From NCBI GenBank assembly GCA_006503535.1, contig QYRS01000007.1:1674001-1738000 (forward strand): DNA of 64,000 nucleotides, given 5' to 3'. Shown here one piece after another: positions 21,771 to 33,616 of this stretch (the first letter of the stretch is position 1; each line of letters starts with the position of its first letter). Made by a program: the position numbers and the translations under genes. This DNA comes from Arthrinium phaeospermum. Taxonomy: Eukaryota; Ascomycota; Sordariomycetes; Amphisphaeriales; Apiosporaceae. Below the pieces are notes generated by a model, which searched no databases, was not told where the DNA came from, and worked only from the letters and a program-made list of their open reading frames with translations.

Positions 21771-23859
21771 CTAATTCAACTTCCACCTCTTGCTGATGAG
21801 ATCAGCACATTTCTCCCCAATGCCGTATGCCGGCATCTGCGTGTGCGCGCCGCCGAGAATGGGGATGATACTAGTATCTGCCACGCGCAGGTTCTTGACT
21901 CCCCTCACCACCAGCTCTTCATCCACCACCGCGTTAGGATTATCCGCCTTGCCCATGGCGCAAGTCCCGGAAGCGTGGTAGCCTGTTGGGAAGTCAGAGA
22001 GTGTCAGATGGGATTGGAAGATGACTACTTACACGTCGTCGCATGCTCCCTGACGTACGGTTTCCAGTCCTCCCGGGTCTTGTTCGTATGGTGAGTCAGC
22101 TCGGGCGGCCAGGACCCCTTGACGATGTCGCGGGTGCCCTTGCCCTCCATGATAATCTCGTTCCCCAAGCGGCAGGCCTCGGCCAGGACCTCGAGGTCGA
22201 GCGGGTCGGACAGGTAGCCGCAGTCGACGCGGGGCCTGTCGAGGGGGTCGGCGCTGCGGAGGCGGACGGACCCGCGCGACCGGGCGCCGAAGAGCTCGGC
22301 GATCATGCTGAAGGCGTGCTCGCCGTCGACGGGGAACTGGTCGTACTGCTTGGGCCCGCCGTAGCACTCGGTGTTGAAGAACTCGACGTGGGGCTGGCGC
22401 GGCGTGAGGCCCATGGGGTCGCGGCCGCCCGGCCCGGCCCGCGCCGCCGCCGCCGCCGCCGCGTTCCAGAGGGCCGAGTCGGCCAGGCGCTCGTCGAGGC
22501 GCGCGTAGGCGAAGGCGCCGAAGGGGAAGGTGGACAGGAAGCCCGTCTTCTCGTCCTTCCACTGCTGGTACGTCGTCTTGAAGGCGTCGCCGTGGTAGAC
22601 GAGGTGGTCCGTCGTCAGGCCCGGCCGGTCCGTCTCGTAGAACATGAAGACGATGAGGTGGTCCATCAGGTTGCGCCCGACGCCCGGCAGCTCCACCAGC
22701 GTCGAGATGCCCAGGGGCTCCAGGTCGGAGCGCGCGCCGACGCCGGACCGGTGCAGGATGTTGGGGCTGCAGTAGGCGCCGCCGCTGACGATGACCTCCT
22801 TCTTGGCCGAGAGCCGGGCCGCGGTGCCGTCCGGCTTGATGACCCGCACGCCCGTGGCTTGCAGCTCGCCCTGCGAGTTGGTCTCGAGTATGACCTTGTC
22901 GACGTGCGTCTCCACCAGGATGGTGATGTTGTTTCTGTTGTTGTTCTTGGTGATGAAGTCAGCCCCGGTGGTACGAATGCCCTGGTGGACGGTGCGCGGG
23001 GGATGGCCGCACCCCTGGGGGTTCTCCCCGTGCGAGAACATGTCAGGGTCCAATGGCATGCCCTTGGAGACCATGGACTGGAGGATGAGGTCTGAGATGG
23101 GGGCGAGATCATGCGGTTCGTTATGCAGGGGCCCATCGTAGCCGTGGGACTTGGCCGACTCGTCGAACCATTCCTTGGTGTGGAATGTCTCGGCCTGGCA
23201 TTTCCTGTTAGCCAACAGAAAAAGGAGGCTGAACTATAATATCCCACAGGCCTTACTCACCTTGCGCATGTATCCAAAGAACTCCTCCCCGCTCCAGCCC
23301 TCGCAGCCCCAGTCGTCGTAGTCCTGCTTCGAGCCGCGGATGCAGAGTGTGCCGTTGCAGCCGGAACATCCCCCGAGATACTTGCCCCGGCTCAGTTTGA
23401 CCTGGCGGTCGTTGATGGCGTTTCCCTTGTCAGCCACAATGTTCCAGTCCGTCTCTGCATCGAATAGCTGTGCCCATCTTCAGAGGAGTCAGTATGTGTG
23501 TGTACACGTGAGTAGGTGGCTGCTTCTTAGACATGCATGAAGAAGAAGAAGAAGAATGAGGGCAAGGGGAAGAAGCAAATGGAGAGAAAGAAAATATATG
23601 ATCACTCACCCTCCTGTCATCTGGGTGTTCTCCAGATGCTCGTTGTGCTGGCCGGCCTCGATAACGAGCACTTTGAGACTAGGGTCCCTCTCCGCGAGCC
23701 TCCCGGCTACGACACACCCGGCCGTGCCACCTCTGTCCGTTTACACATGGGTCAGTAAAGGTGGTATGATATAACACAGACTTCAATCTAGCCAACGCAT
23801 GTAACTCACCCGCATACGATAAAATCATACTCTTCCGCAGGGGTAACTATCGAACCCAT
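21771..23859 (-). CDS. GMC-family FAD oxidoreductase (choline dehydrogenase/alcohol oxidase-like)
   Basis: FAD-dependent oxidoreductase acting on an alcohol; substrate unknown. Five exons: 23810-23859, 23610-23732, 23261-23477, 22033-23195 and 21771-21982. All have GT-AG introns and the phases agree, with no frameshift. The dinucleotide-binding motif GGGTAGCVVAGRLAE spans exons 1-2. The GMC signature is LSRGKYLGGCSGCNGTLCIR. Signature 2 is GAYCSPNILHRSGVGA. The C-terminal catalytic histidine lies in YHASGTCAMG, followed by RVADTSIIPILGGAHTQMPA. About 585 aa, normal length. There is no clear signal peptide, so probably intracellular. The start ATG at 23859 begins MGSIVTPAEEYDFIVCGG. Confidence 0.93.
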
Positions 23860-25336
23860 GTTGGCGACAAATCAGATTCTCACGCAGCACACAAAAAAGA
23901 TGTGAAGGGGATTTGGGGGAAAGATACTTTACTCATGCACCTGGAGGCTGGCGATATCATATGTATGTTTTAATATTGCCGCCTCGGGGCAATGGGTCTG
24001 CCACTCCCCATCTCCCTCTCCCTCTCTCACTCCAACTTTCCCCGCTGCTTGCCTGTATGCGACACAAGTATACGTGCAGAAGGAGGGGGGGCTCTCAGTC
24101 AGAGGTTGATGACGAGGGGTCAGATCTGGACCCCTCGTGCATAGTCGCCTTGCCAATCACCTAGCGTCGCGTAGTAATCCCAACGCCCCCTCCGCCGCGG
24201 CCGATTGGTTTGCGGTTCCTGTGCCGAGAGGGTTACGGGCTGGGCGATCTGCAGAGGCCGGCGCCAACGTTGAAGACTTACAGCACCGAAAAAGCAAATT
24301 TCAATGCTGATGGAGAACTGATTTACAGGTCATAGTGGGGTTCCCCCCCAAGACAATGTATTACTTACTGTACGCTGGCTGCAAGAGGGTGTCTTCCGGG
24401 CTCGGGATTGGACCCCGACCATCCGTTATTCCCGATGCGTCCCTAGCCGGCGACACAACAGCAGAGCCCCGGCCGCTACAGCATCGAGCTAGGAAAGTAG
24501 TATAACACTTGTGTTTTTCGCATTTAGACGTTTTATCGGATGCCAAGAAAACCGATTTGCGACCACTTGGCTAGTACTTGACTATGCATGCCGCCACCGT
24601 ATGTCTTATACGGCAGCGCTAGCCATGGCAAAAGTTGCTCGAGATTGACAGAGCATTGAGTTTGTGAAGTGTATGCCACTCACTCCACCCTGTGTCTCAG
24701 GCGGAAGAGAGCAGCACGGGCGGAGCCAACGATATCCGGCATGTTTGTTTCTGTTTCCTCGTCATGGCTTTTTCGGCTTTTTCGACTCGCCTGCTTAATG
24801 CCGATAAGGGGATTGGGTGCTGACCCGTTGAGACAATGTCTCTGCAATGCAAAACGGTTCATGTAAAGAGCTTCTTCAATATTGCATCCGTGTGTGTGTG
24901 CCTGCCCCTGACTTTAGGATACGCATTCTAGTTGCGATCTGCACCCTCGTTGAGTCCCCCCTCCACCAACTGCCTGCCCCTGGAGATGGATGATGGGCAG
25001 GAGATCGAAGACAGGTATTCGGAATAAACTTCTTGAAGATCGCTGCGAACCCCCTCCCCCAGGTCGTTGGTGGCAGGGGGCGAAAGGTTGGAGGGTGAGG
25101 TTGCTTTTAACAGCCACGTCGCCGAACACCCGACCTTTCCAATTGGCGATGGTGGATGTCATGTAATACCATATCGCCTATAGGAACTCCAATGGATGTG
25201 GGATTATAATACGCACCAAAGCTGCAACCCCCCACGGCATTGAGCCCCGGAGCGTTCTTCCAAGATATCTCCGCCCACGTTCGTTTCCCTTGCGTTGTGA
25301 ATCATCAGCTGCTGGACACTTTTACCTCTAGTCACC
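23860..25336. promoter_or_regulatory. divergent intergenic region, GMC oxidoreductase and PTH11-like gene
   Basis: A 1.5-kb gene-free stretch carrying the promoters of two divergent genes. It contains CT-rich tracts (about 24000-24040) and a C-rich patch at 25040-25060. No ORF with protein character and no RNA gene was found. No transcription-factor site stands out. Confidence 0.5.
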
Positions 25337-27101
25337 ATGGGCGGAAGCACCCCCTTCCAGAGAGAAGCTTGGACAGAGTACGCGATCGGAGTCGTGGTGC
25401 TGTTCCTTCGATACTTTGCCCGCTGGAGAGCCGTCGGGTTCAGGAAGTGGCAAGGCGACGATGTCTTCGCCGTACTCTCGTTGGTATTTTGGACGGTAAG
25501 CCATTTCACTCCAGCGACAGAACTATGGACCATTAATTACTCACGTTATCTTGCTCTCTCTCAGGCCGAACTATGCATGTTGGAACTGATCGGTACATCT
25601 TCCTGACCCTTTCTCCCACCGATCCAGGGGCTCGTTCATATGGCTGACTCGTAGACTCTTTTCCTCGACGGCAGGCCAGAACGGAACAAACATCGGCATC
25701 ACGGATGAGATGGGAGCCACCTTGAGCCCAGAAGAGATTGCCAAGATGGCGGCGGGCTCCAAATACCTATTGGCCGGGTGGTGTTTCTACGTCACCCTCA
25801 TCTGGTGCCTCAAGGGTACTATGCTCTGCTTCTTCCACCGTATAACGTGAGTATCCTTTTTGTATCATTCGCGTTGGTGACCGTACTAACCCAGACGAAT
25901 TAGCGAGGGTTTACGTCTCCAGAGATTCGTCAAACTGCTCGGCGTCCTCTGTGTGCTTGCCTACATCGTCATGCTGGCCGTGATTCTGGGCCACTGCCAG
26001 CCTTTGCGAAAGAACTGGCAGGTCTATCCGAACCCGGGAGTAAGTTGCCAAAAAGACATGAGCCCGTCAAGCTAGCTATCGTAATGAGACTGACAAGGAG
26101 TTAAACAGGACTCATGTACTCTGGCAGTAGCCAACTACTTGACCTTGGTCGTTCTAAACGTCAGGTACGCATGACTCTTTTCGTCTCCCAATATCGAGAC
26201 AGACCCTTCTCGCTAATACTCGCAATCTCTATGCAGCACCGACGCCATGATCGTGGCAACCCCGATCCCCCTGCTCTGGAAGGTCAAGCTCACGAGCGGC
26301 CGCAAGGTCGCGGTCGGCTTGCTTCTCTGCTCCGGCGTCTTCATCATGATCGCCACCATCCTGCGCTGCGTCATGTCTCTGCACGACATCCAGGGCATCA
26401 ACGTCAGCACCATCTGGGCGATCCGGGAAACTGTGAGTAAAACCCCGTGAAGCCATGACATCAATATTATCATCTCCGCTGTCTTGAAGGGATACGATGA
26501 ATGAATTGCTGCAAGATGTGGGGAAACCAATTACTGACCTGGCTTTCCGCACCAGTTCATCGGCATCCTCGCCGTCAACGCCGCCGCCATCAAGCCCCTC
26601 TTCTCCCAGTCCAAGTGGATGAAGACGACGCTGATGCGCAGCAAGGACGGCCTCGGCAGCTCCCAGCAGAGCGGCGGCAGCCGGTCGGCCGCGCGCGCCG
26701 CCTACTTCTCGTTCCGGCGCGGCACGGGCACGGGCACGGGCACCGGCAATGGGGACCAGGGGGGCGATGGCCGCTACGGGCCGTACGCCGCGACGGCAGC
26801 AGCCGCGAGTTTTACGCACTCCATGAACGCCTTTGGCGGCGGCTACTGGTCGAGCAAGGGCAAGAAGGATAAAGGGGGTAGCGAGCTGACGCGCACCATG
26901 TCGCAGAACTCGAGCGAGGAGATGATTGTGCCGCCCGGGTTCGAGGTCACCGAGATCATCCCCGATGTCGAGAGGGGGTTGGGGGCGGCTGTGGACAACA
27001 ACAACAGGCCTCAACCTCATCAGGAGAACCATCGCCCGCATGGCAGTCGGCAGTCTGCTGGGGGTGGCATCATGGTCACTACCACGTACCACGTTGAGTA
27101 G
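25337..27101 (+). CDS. PTH11/SAT4-like seven-helix integral membrane protein (rhodopsin domain)
   Basis: Putative fungal GPCR-like membrane protein; ligand and signalling role unknown. Exons: 25337-25495, 25565-25592, 25675-25846, 25904-26039, 26109-26164, 26237-26432 and 26556-27101, all with GT-AG introns and matching phases. Seven hydrophobic segments are seen: around YAIGVVVLFLRYF, VFAVLSLVFW, LLAGWCFYVTLIW, LLGVLCVLAYIVMLAVIL, LAVANYLTLVVLNV to ATPIPLLW, VGLLLCSGVFIMIATIL and FIGILAVNAAAIKPLF. TDAMIVATPIPLLWKVKL matches the conserved loop of this family. The cytosolic C-tail (about 150 aa) is Ser/Gly-rich with a GTGTGTG run. No frameshift. About 430 aa, with no CFEM domain at the N-terminus. 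Confidence 0.9.
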
Positions 27102-27371
27102 GTGAGTCTCATCAGGGGGGAAAAGTGAGCCTCGTGGAAAGGAACACACTCCTCTTAGTTACGATTGACGTTAAGAATGTGTTTCTTCTTATCTGTATGG
27201 CCCATAGCGGCAATTATGTTTGTTTTTATAGTATACCTGGCGTCATGGTTGGGAAAAGGTACCTAGATCAATGTATAGAATTGTTGTCTGATATGGCACG
27301 CCGTGGAACACTTGTCCGCGTCCTCTACTTGTCCCTCAATACTATCCCAATCCCCTATTCATTCAATTCGG

Positions 27372-28105
27372 TCAACTTTCACCCGCCTTCGCGGCTCCAA
27401 GCGTGGTCCTCGCATCGCGCCTCATAAAGGTCCCACTCATATCCCCCTCACCCTTCATCTTGCCGACGTCGTAGAAGCCAAACACCTTGTACAAGAAGTT
27501 GCCCTCGGCGGACGACTCGATCCAGCCCGGCAGAGCCAGCTGGTCGGCCAGGTCGCAACCCCACCGAAGCATCAAGCTGCCCGCGCCCTTCCTCCTGAAC
27601 TCGGGGCTGGTAAAGCAGATATGAAGATCTAGTTTTTTTTTTTTTAATATTAATGCACCACTCAGCCAGGCCAGGCCAGGACCGAGAAAAACTCACGCAA
27701 GAACCCCTCAGGGTTAGCCGCCTTCCGCGCCGCATTCATCTCCCCCATAACCTCCCGCGCCCGCGCCAGCGCCTCCCCGTCGCCCCCTTGCTCCTCCGCC
27801 ATCCACGGCATCGGCGCGTCGTCGGACGCCTGCGCGGCCGCCCCATTCAAGTAGACGCGCCAGTTGCTCGCGGCGGCCAGCCTGCCGCTTTCGAGGTCGC
27901 GGACCAGGACCCAGACGTCGTGGACGTTGGTCCGCATCTCGTCGCGGAACCGGTCGGCCACGCGCGGCAGGTCGGCCTCGGACCGGCAGCCCATGAAGGA
28001 CGCGCGGATGAAGGCCGGGAAGCAGTCGTACTCGAGGCGCGCGACCTCGTCCATGTCGGCCGGGGTCGCGCGCGATAGGGTGAAGCGCGGGGGCTGCTGG
28101 GCCAT
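27372..28105 (-). CDS. GNAT-family N-acetyltransferase
   Basis: Probable acetyl-CoA-dependent N-acetyltransferase with unknown acceptor. Exon 1 (27697-28105) starts MAQQPPRFTLSRATPADMDE, typical of a GNAT N-terminus. Exon 2 (27372-27628) holds FTSPEFRRKGAGSLMLRWG, which matches the acetyl-CoA-binding motif A (R/Q-x-x-G-x-G/A), and ends with VFGFYDVGKMKGEG, the usual C-terminal motif. The intron 27629-27696 has donor GTGAGT and acceptor CTAG, with a 14-base homopolymer inside. Spliced length is 666 nt, 221 aa, without frame errors. In-frame sequence extends upstream of 28105, but the ATG there gives the best family fit. Confidence 0.85.
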
Positions 28106-28728
28106 GTTGGTCAGGCTGTTCACGGCCGAAGAGAGGGGGAACGGAGTGGAGAGACGACTGTGTTCAATGATTGCTTTTCTCTTAAGCGTCACGGCTTGTC
28201 TGGTGACGGTGAGGGAGTAAAATGTACGAGTATGTAAACCATATGTGACAGGGCGGGGGTTCACGGTCATAGGTACTTGATATATACTACCCGGGTTCTA
28301 CCAGACGACCCCGCGGCCTGCGAGCTGGTTGCAAGCGAGGTAGCAGACATGACTTGCAGGTGTCCCTATTGGCTGCCACTATCACCTCTCGTGTGTTATG
28401 ACAGCGGGTAACCAGTATATTGGATCTTGGTTGCAGTCCACCAAAAGGATAGGCGGCCCGGGGTTTGGGGTTGCACGGGTTCCAATTACCCCCGGGTCTC
28501 GGTTTGTCGAGGCCCGAGTATCCCGATGTATTCATGTAGAGAGTAACATCAACTGCGCCGCCACATGCAGCCCTGCAATGGCATGGGGTGACATTGCCGC
28601 ATCTGCTGGCTGACAGTTTGGCAGCGACATACTACCCCTAGATGCCAATTGATGACTTTTTGACTGCAAAATCAACTATCGAGATTATCATAGACCAAAA
28701 ATGAACCGGCAAAAAGTCCAAAAGTTGG
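28106..28728. other. intergenic region between GNAT gene and tRNA
   Basis: About 620 bp without a protein gene. It contains the GNAT promoter. Just downstream of the tRNA on its strand are T-runs at 28711-28715 and 28721-28723, suitable as RNA polymerase III terminators. Confidence 0.5.
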
Positions 28729-28810
28729 GGCCCATCCGGAATTCGAATCCGGGTCACGTGCATATTGAGGAGAACCCAAAGCACGTATACTGCCACTATA
28801 CTAATGGGCC
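28729..28810 (-). tRNA. tRNA-Pro (anticodon TGG) with a 12-nt intron
   Basis: Read on the minus strand, the acceptor stem GGCCCAT pairs perfectly with ATGGGCC. The anticodon stem CGTGC pairs with GCACG, and the T-arm is CCGGA-TTCGAAT-TCCGG. The anticodon loop is TTTGGG...T with TGG at positions 34-36. A 12-nt insertion (TTCTCCTCAATA) follows position 37, the canonical place for a nuclear tRNA intron. Position 73 is C, as in eukaryotic tRNA-Pro. A and B box sequences (TAGTATAGTGG and GGATTCGAATTCC) are present. T-runs follow within 20 bp as a Pol III terminator. Confidence 0.93.
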
Positions 28811-29437
28811 GTATGGGATTATTGAATTATTTCTCCGTTATGAGTACTTATAATGCATAGAGCCCCACCCCATTCCTTGCCAATCGTCGAGAAACCTCAA
28901 CACCCAATGCCTTGAACCAGAAACGACCTATTCAATTAATGCTCTGCTTTCCAAGAATTCAAAACTTCCTTGGAAGATATTCCGACTTCGCATTCAATAC
29001 CACTGTTGAGTTCAGTGCATTTTGGGCGCAGCCAAAACATCAAATATCTCCCAATTTGGAGATGTAAAAGTGACAAGCATCAAGCCCCGAGTTGGTTGGA
29101 CATCAAAGCCTTCTTATAAACCCTCTCCACTAGCAATACTGGCATTGGGTCATCCTACTGTTTGCAACATCATAGTTGTCGTCAGAGCCATTTGGCTGAT
29201 TGCTGTTTGTATGCATCCGTCCCCGCAAACAACACGAACACACCACAACAGTAGGAGCAGGAAGACGTGGTAAAGTAGGTAACCCAATCATGTCCATTAC
29301 ACCGTGATGCATCTACGGGTTCATCTCCCACAGACACATAGGTATGTATTAGTACACTTCCCTTCCATCCCCTTGCCAAACTCCAACTCGTTCCCCCAAC
29401 CTCATGATATTATCTATCGCCACACTCTTCCCTCCCC
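28811..29437. other. intergenic region upstream of the tRNA
   Basis: About 630 bp with no recognised protein gene. It is AT-rich next to the tRNA, as expected for a Pol III gene flank, then contains the 3' flank of the small membrane-protein gene. Confidence 0.5.
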
Positions 29438-29932
29438 TCAAATGTTCCGGTTCCGATCATTAAGATCCTTATGATTCCGCCCATCCGGCGGCCCATCCAC
29501 CCGCTTGCGCTCGTGCTGCCGCCCGAACCCGGGCTTGAACGCCGCCGGGTCGTGGTCCTCCGGGTGCATGTGCTTCGGCTGGCCGCCGTTGGCAGCGGTC
29601 TCCTCCTTCTTGGCCCGCGTCTTGCCCGCCGGGTCGAGGTCCGGCCGCGCGTAGGCCGCCGTCTGGGCCGCCGCCGCCGTCGGGTGCGTGCCCGAGGCCG
29701 ACCGCGAGCTGTAGAGGTAGAGGGCCGGCAGGGTGAGGCCGACGAGGGCTATGCCGCTGTGTAGTGACGAAGAAGCGAAAGGTTAGGTATTTGTGGTGTA
29801 CGACGTATGGGTATATCGGCACGGAGGGCAAAATTGGGGGAGTCGGGGATAGTGACCTCGGAGGGAAGTGTTCAGAAGCATCACTTACATGGCTCGGTTG
29901 TTTCCGCCCTGGCTCGGCGGCGGCTTGTCCAT
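29438..29932 (-). CDS. small single-helix membrane protein, function unknown
   Basis: Two exons, 29889-29932 (MDKPPPSQGGNNRA) and 29438-29756, joined by a GTAAGT-CAG intron. They give 363 nt or 120 aa with an exact phase match at the Ile codon. One hydrophobic helix near the N-terminus (GIALVGLTLPALYLY) is followed by an Ala-rich stretch and a polar, charged tail (AGKTRAKKEETAANG, then FGRQHERKRVDGPPD). This looks like a small conserved fungal protein anchored in an inner membrane, possibly mitochondrial, but I do not recognise the family. No frame error. Confidence 0.7.
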
Positions 29933-30835
29933 TGTAGCGTACGTCCGGCCCGTCCTGCAGGCGTCAACTCGTGATGACGTCTGGCTTGTCCGTCCTAAAG
30001 TCCGCGCAGCGGAACGAGTCGCCGATTGTAGCAGTTTTGAAGACATGGTTGGATGTAAAGAAGCTTGTTATTCGTAAATTGGTCTGATGTGTAAGATGGT
30101 ATCTGGCTATTCCATCGATGCACCAGATGGAGGTTTCTCTGTATTAATAGAGCCAAGTTTTCTTCTCCTGTCCATAATGAAATATGTATGAAGTCATTTC
30201 CCCATCCATGTCTTTGTCCCTTGCGCCCAGCAACACCTGCATGTCATGGTGTTATGATGGCTTGTAGGTGGACCTACGAAGTCTAAGTTTAGGGCGCGAT
30301 CTGGCAGTCGATGACGAGTAGTATTTTGAATGCCAATACATACAACCTTCGATCTCAGGGTCTTTTCCCACCTAGTAGGCTCACGCTAGTGAAGTAGGCT
30401 TGTACATGTGCCCAAGCTCGGTGCTAGACAAGAACGCAGCAAGCATATCATTTTCATGACATTTTGCATGGCTCCGTTCTATGCACGTCTTTTCCAGACG
30501 TGGACTGAGTCCAGTGCAATGGCTTGTGTGCAGCCAATGCCAGCTCGCTAGCTCCCTCCCACACGGCGAGGTGGCAACACTGGGAGACAAACATCACCAA
30601 GACCCTCGTCCTTTATTCGCTTCATAACAAGGGGCTTGTCCTATCATTTACTGTTTATATCGTACGTATTAGATGGGGATCGTACCATTGGGAAGGATAT
30701 TTATAGACCCGGCCCCTATTCAAGGTACATTGTAGGCTGTGGACGAAAACGGTTTATTATGTACAAAGTAACGAGGTAGTCGAGCAAAGTGTACATTCTT
30801 CTCGGCAATTCACTTTTGCCTCATGCATCTATCGC
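29933..30835. other. intergenic region between small membrane protein and complex I gene
   Basis: 900 bp with no recognised gene or RNA. It carries the small gene's promoter and the 3' end of the 51-kDa subunit gene. Confidence 0.5.
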
Positions 30836-32487
30836 CTACTGGCCAGGAGCAACGAGCTTGCCTTGCGCGCGGGTATCGGCCTTCCAGCCGCCAGCCAAGG
30901 CAGCTCCGCCGTTCTCCGCAGCGAACTTCTGCATCCGTGCCTCCAGCTCAGGCCGGAAGTGGCGGATAAGACCTTGAATAGGCCATGCGAAGGCCTCGCC
31001 GAGAGCTGTAAAATTATTAGCGAACTTCTTGACTCTGGTGTAAAGGGGTGAAACTTACCGCAAATTGTGTGACCCTCGACCTGCTTGGTCAGCTCCTGCA
31101 GCATGTCAATCTCACGCTCGCGACCCTGACCCTTCTCGAACCGCTGCATGATTTGCTCGGTCCACTTGCTGCCCTCACGGCACGGCGTACATTGGCCGCA
31201 AGACTCGTGACGGTAGAAATGACTTAACCGGGAAATAGCTCGGACGACGTCGGTGCTCTTGTCCATGACAATGACGGCCGCAGTACCAAGACCAGACTGG
31301 CTGTCCTTGAGGGCGTCGAAGTCCATCAGTTGCTCATCGCAAATGCTCTTGGGGAGAATGGGCGTAGAAGAGCCACCAGGGATGATGGCAAGCAGGTTGT
31401 CCCAGCCGCCACGGACACCACCACAGTGCTTCTCGATCAGCTCACGGAGAGGGATGCTCATCTCCTCCTCGACGGTGACGGGGTTGTTGACGTGGCCGGA
31501 GATGCAGAACAGCTTGGTGCCCTGGTTGCGCTCACGGCCAAAGCCGGCGAACCAGTCACCACCTCTGCGGCAAATGGTGGGGGCGACGGCAATGGTCTCG
31601 ACGTTGGCCACGGTAGACGGGCAGCCAAAGACACCGACAGCAGCCGGGAACGGCGGCTTGAGACGGGGCTTGCCGGGCTTGCCCTCCAAGGACTCGATCA
31701 GCGAGGTCTCCTCACCACAGACGTAAGCACCGGCACCTCGGTGGAGGTAGATGTCAAAGTCGTATCCGGAACCGCAGGCATTCTTTCCAATCAGACCGTC
31801 GGCGTAGGCTTCGTTGATAGCGTGCTGGAGAACGGCAGCTTCCTGGACGAACTCGCCACGGATGTAGATGTAGGCAGCAGTGGCGTTCATGGCGCGGCCA
31901 GCAACGAGGCAGCCCTCGAGAAGCTTGTGGGGGTCCTTTCGCATGATTTCACGATCCTTGCAGGTACCGGGCTCGCCCTCGTCGGCGTTGACGACCAAAT
32001 ACCGCGGCTTCGTATCCTTGTCCCAATCCTTGAAGTTCATGAAAGACTGCAATTGCCAAGATGGTTAGACACGATCGGGCCAATTTACCCCCTGGAGCAG
32101 AAGTCTGCAAAGCATAGCACATACCCATTTCAAGCCAGAAGGAAAGCCAGCTCCTCCTCGGCCACGCAGACCCGAGGCCTTGACCTCGCTGATGATCCAT
32201 TCGTGTCCCTTCAGGATGATCTCCTTGGTCTTGTGCCAGTCACCCATCTTCTTGGCCGACTTCAGATCGGGCGGGTAGCGGCCGTAGAGGTTCTGGAAGA
32301 TGCGGTCCTGGTCCTTGAGGCCGCCGTAGGTGCGCTTCGGGGCACCATCTTGGACGGTCGCAAACTTTCGAGTCTGGGAGGGCGTTGTCGAGGCGGCGGG
32401 ACGGGCAATTCGGCTGCAGGTGGGTAGAGCGACGCGCGACAGAGCCTTCGCAGAGGCCGCCTTGGGCGCCGAAGTCCTTGACAGCAT
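30836..32487 (-). CDS. nuo51: NADH:ubiquinone oxidoreductase 51-kDa (FMN/NADH-binding) subunit
   Basis: Complex I subunit that binds NADH, FMN and the N3 4Fe-4S cluster on the matrix side of the inner mitochondrial membrane. Exons: 32125-32487, 31059-32046 and 30836-31005, with exact phases. The first ~45 residues are Ala/Arg/Ser-rich ([20 protein letters not shown], then RKFAT), a mitochondrial targeting sequence. The NADH site [10 protein letters not shown] is at the end of exon 1. The FMN region contains [15 protein letters not shown] and [13 protein letters not shown]. The cluster motif is [12 protein letters not shown], plus a distal Cys in EGHTICALGEA across the last intron. About 506 aa, full length, no frame error. 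Divergent from DCTN6. Confidence 0.97.
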
Positions 32488-32972
32488 CGTTAGGGGTTGT
32501 TGTCGCTCGATTGAGCCGGGAGAGTGGAGAGTTCAATGGCAATTGGCGAGGCTCTTTCAAACCCGGACAGAGAGATGGTCGTTGAAATCGCCTCTGGGAC
32601 ACTTTCGGAAATGCTTTGGCCGTGATTGGCTCAGCAAGCTGCTGGTGGGAACATTCCCACGGCGGCCGGAGCTTGGACCACAGAATGCTGACCTCATGCA
32701 TTTTTGCCCTTAGTCATTCGCTCTTTGTCCCATGCTTATGCCTCTTTTATGACTTATGCAGGTTACCAGGTTAACCTGACCAGACCGTCTTTGGCTAGCA
32801 GTCAATCAATTTGATTGGATCAGATCGATCAATGGCTAGCATAACTCGATATGCCACCCTTAGCTGCACAGTCGCGAGCTTGGTCTGCAAGGGTCACAAA
32901 GCCTACGAGAGCTCGATCTAGCGCGGTGATACTACCTTTCCCCCATCGCGACAACAGACAACCACCGCCGTC
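32488..32972. promoter_or_regulatory. divergent promoter, nuo51 and dynactin p27
   Basis: A 485-bp region between two divergent start codons. It contains two ATTGG sequences (CCAAT on the minus strand) at 32625-32629 and 32814-32818, the sites bound by the HAP/CCAAT complex that commonly drives respiratory genes in fungi. Which gene they serve is inferred. No TATA element is obvious. Confidence 0.6.
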
Positions 32973-33616
32973 ATGTCGTCCTCGAACAAGCGGCATTCTA
33001 TGATGCCCAGGGCAGGGCAGCTCCCTAAGGCACCTGTCAATCTCTCGTCCTCGGTAGTCATCCACGACAACGCCGTCCTGACCGGAAACCATACCATCAA
33101 CATCAGCAGCGAGACCGTCATCCATCCCCGCAACAAGCTCGACTCGTCGAACGGTCGGGTTACCATTGGCCGCCGATGCATTATCCACGAGCGCGTCCAG
33201 ATCGGCGCGCCTTCTGCTGATCCTACAAAGGGCGAATTCGGCGTGACCCTCGAGGACTACGTCACCGTCGAAGTTGCGGCTATAATCGAGTCGGGATGTA
33301 CTACCATCGGCGAGGGGTCCGTAATAGGAGTCGGCGCTAGGATAGGAAGGGGCGCAAAGCTTGGAAAGGTGTGTGGTGTCACGCTCACGATTCGGTATTT
33401 GGAAGCCACTAACAACTCGGCCAGCACTGTACGATCACAGCAAGGAGTGTGATCCAGCCAGGAGAGCAGTTGCCCGATTACACTGTCCTCTATTCGAACG
33501 GCACGCGACGCATTGACAAACGAGGTGTTACCGAGCTGAAGAACAAGGCGCAAGCGCGCCAGATCGATGTCATGAGAAAGTTGATCACTACGAACATCAA
33601 TCGCTTCAAGGAATGA
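32973..33616 (+). CDS. dynactin subunit 6 (p27)
   Basis: Pointed-end component of the dynactin complex, adaptor for dynein-driven transport of nuclei and vesicles. Exon 1 is 32973-33368, exon 2 33425-33616; the intron starts GTGTGT and ends GGCCAG. The protein has 195 aa. Hexapeptide-type left-handed beta-helix repeats are visible: VVIHDNAVLTGNHTIN, VTIGRRCIIHERVQIG, VTVEVAAIIESGCTTIGEG and SVIGVGARIGRGAKLG. The C-terminal helix ends KLITTNINRFKE. This order and length match the DCTN6/p27 family, not p25. No frame error. Confidence 0.85.

Noticed and set aside
22043..23095. 350-codon open frame on the + strand
   Set aside because: It is antisense to the GMC oxidoreductase exon and arises from its GC-rich third codon positions; the composition (Val/Gly/Ala/Arg/Glu) is typical of such shadows.
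26229..27149. 306-codon open frame on the - strand
   Set aside because: Antisense to the PTH11-like gene and crossing its introns; no protein motif.
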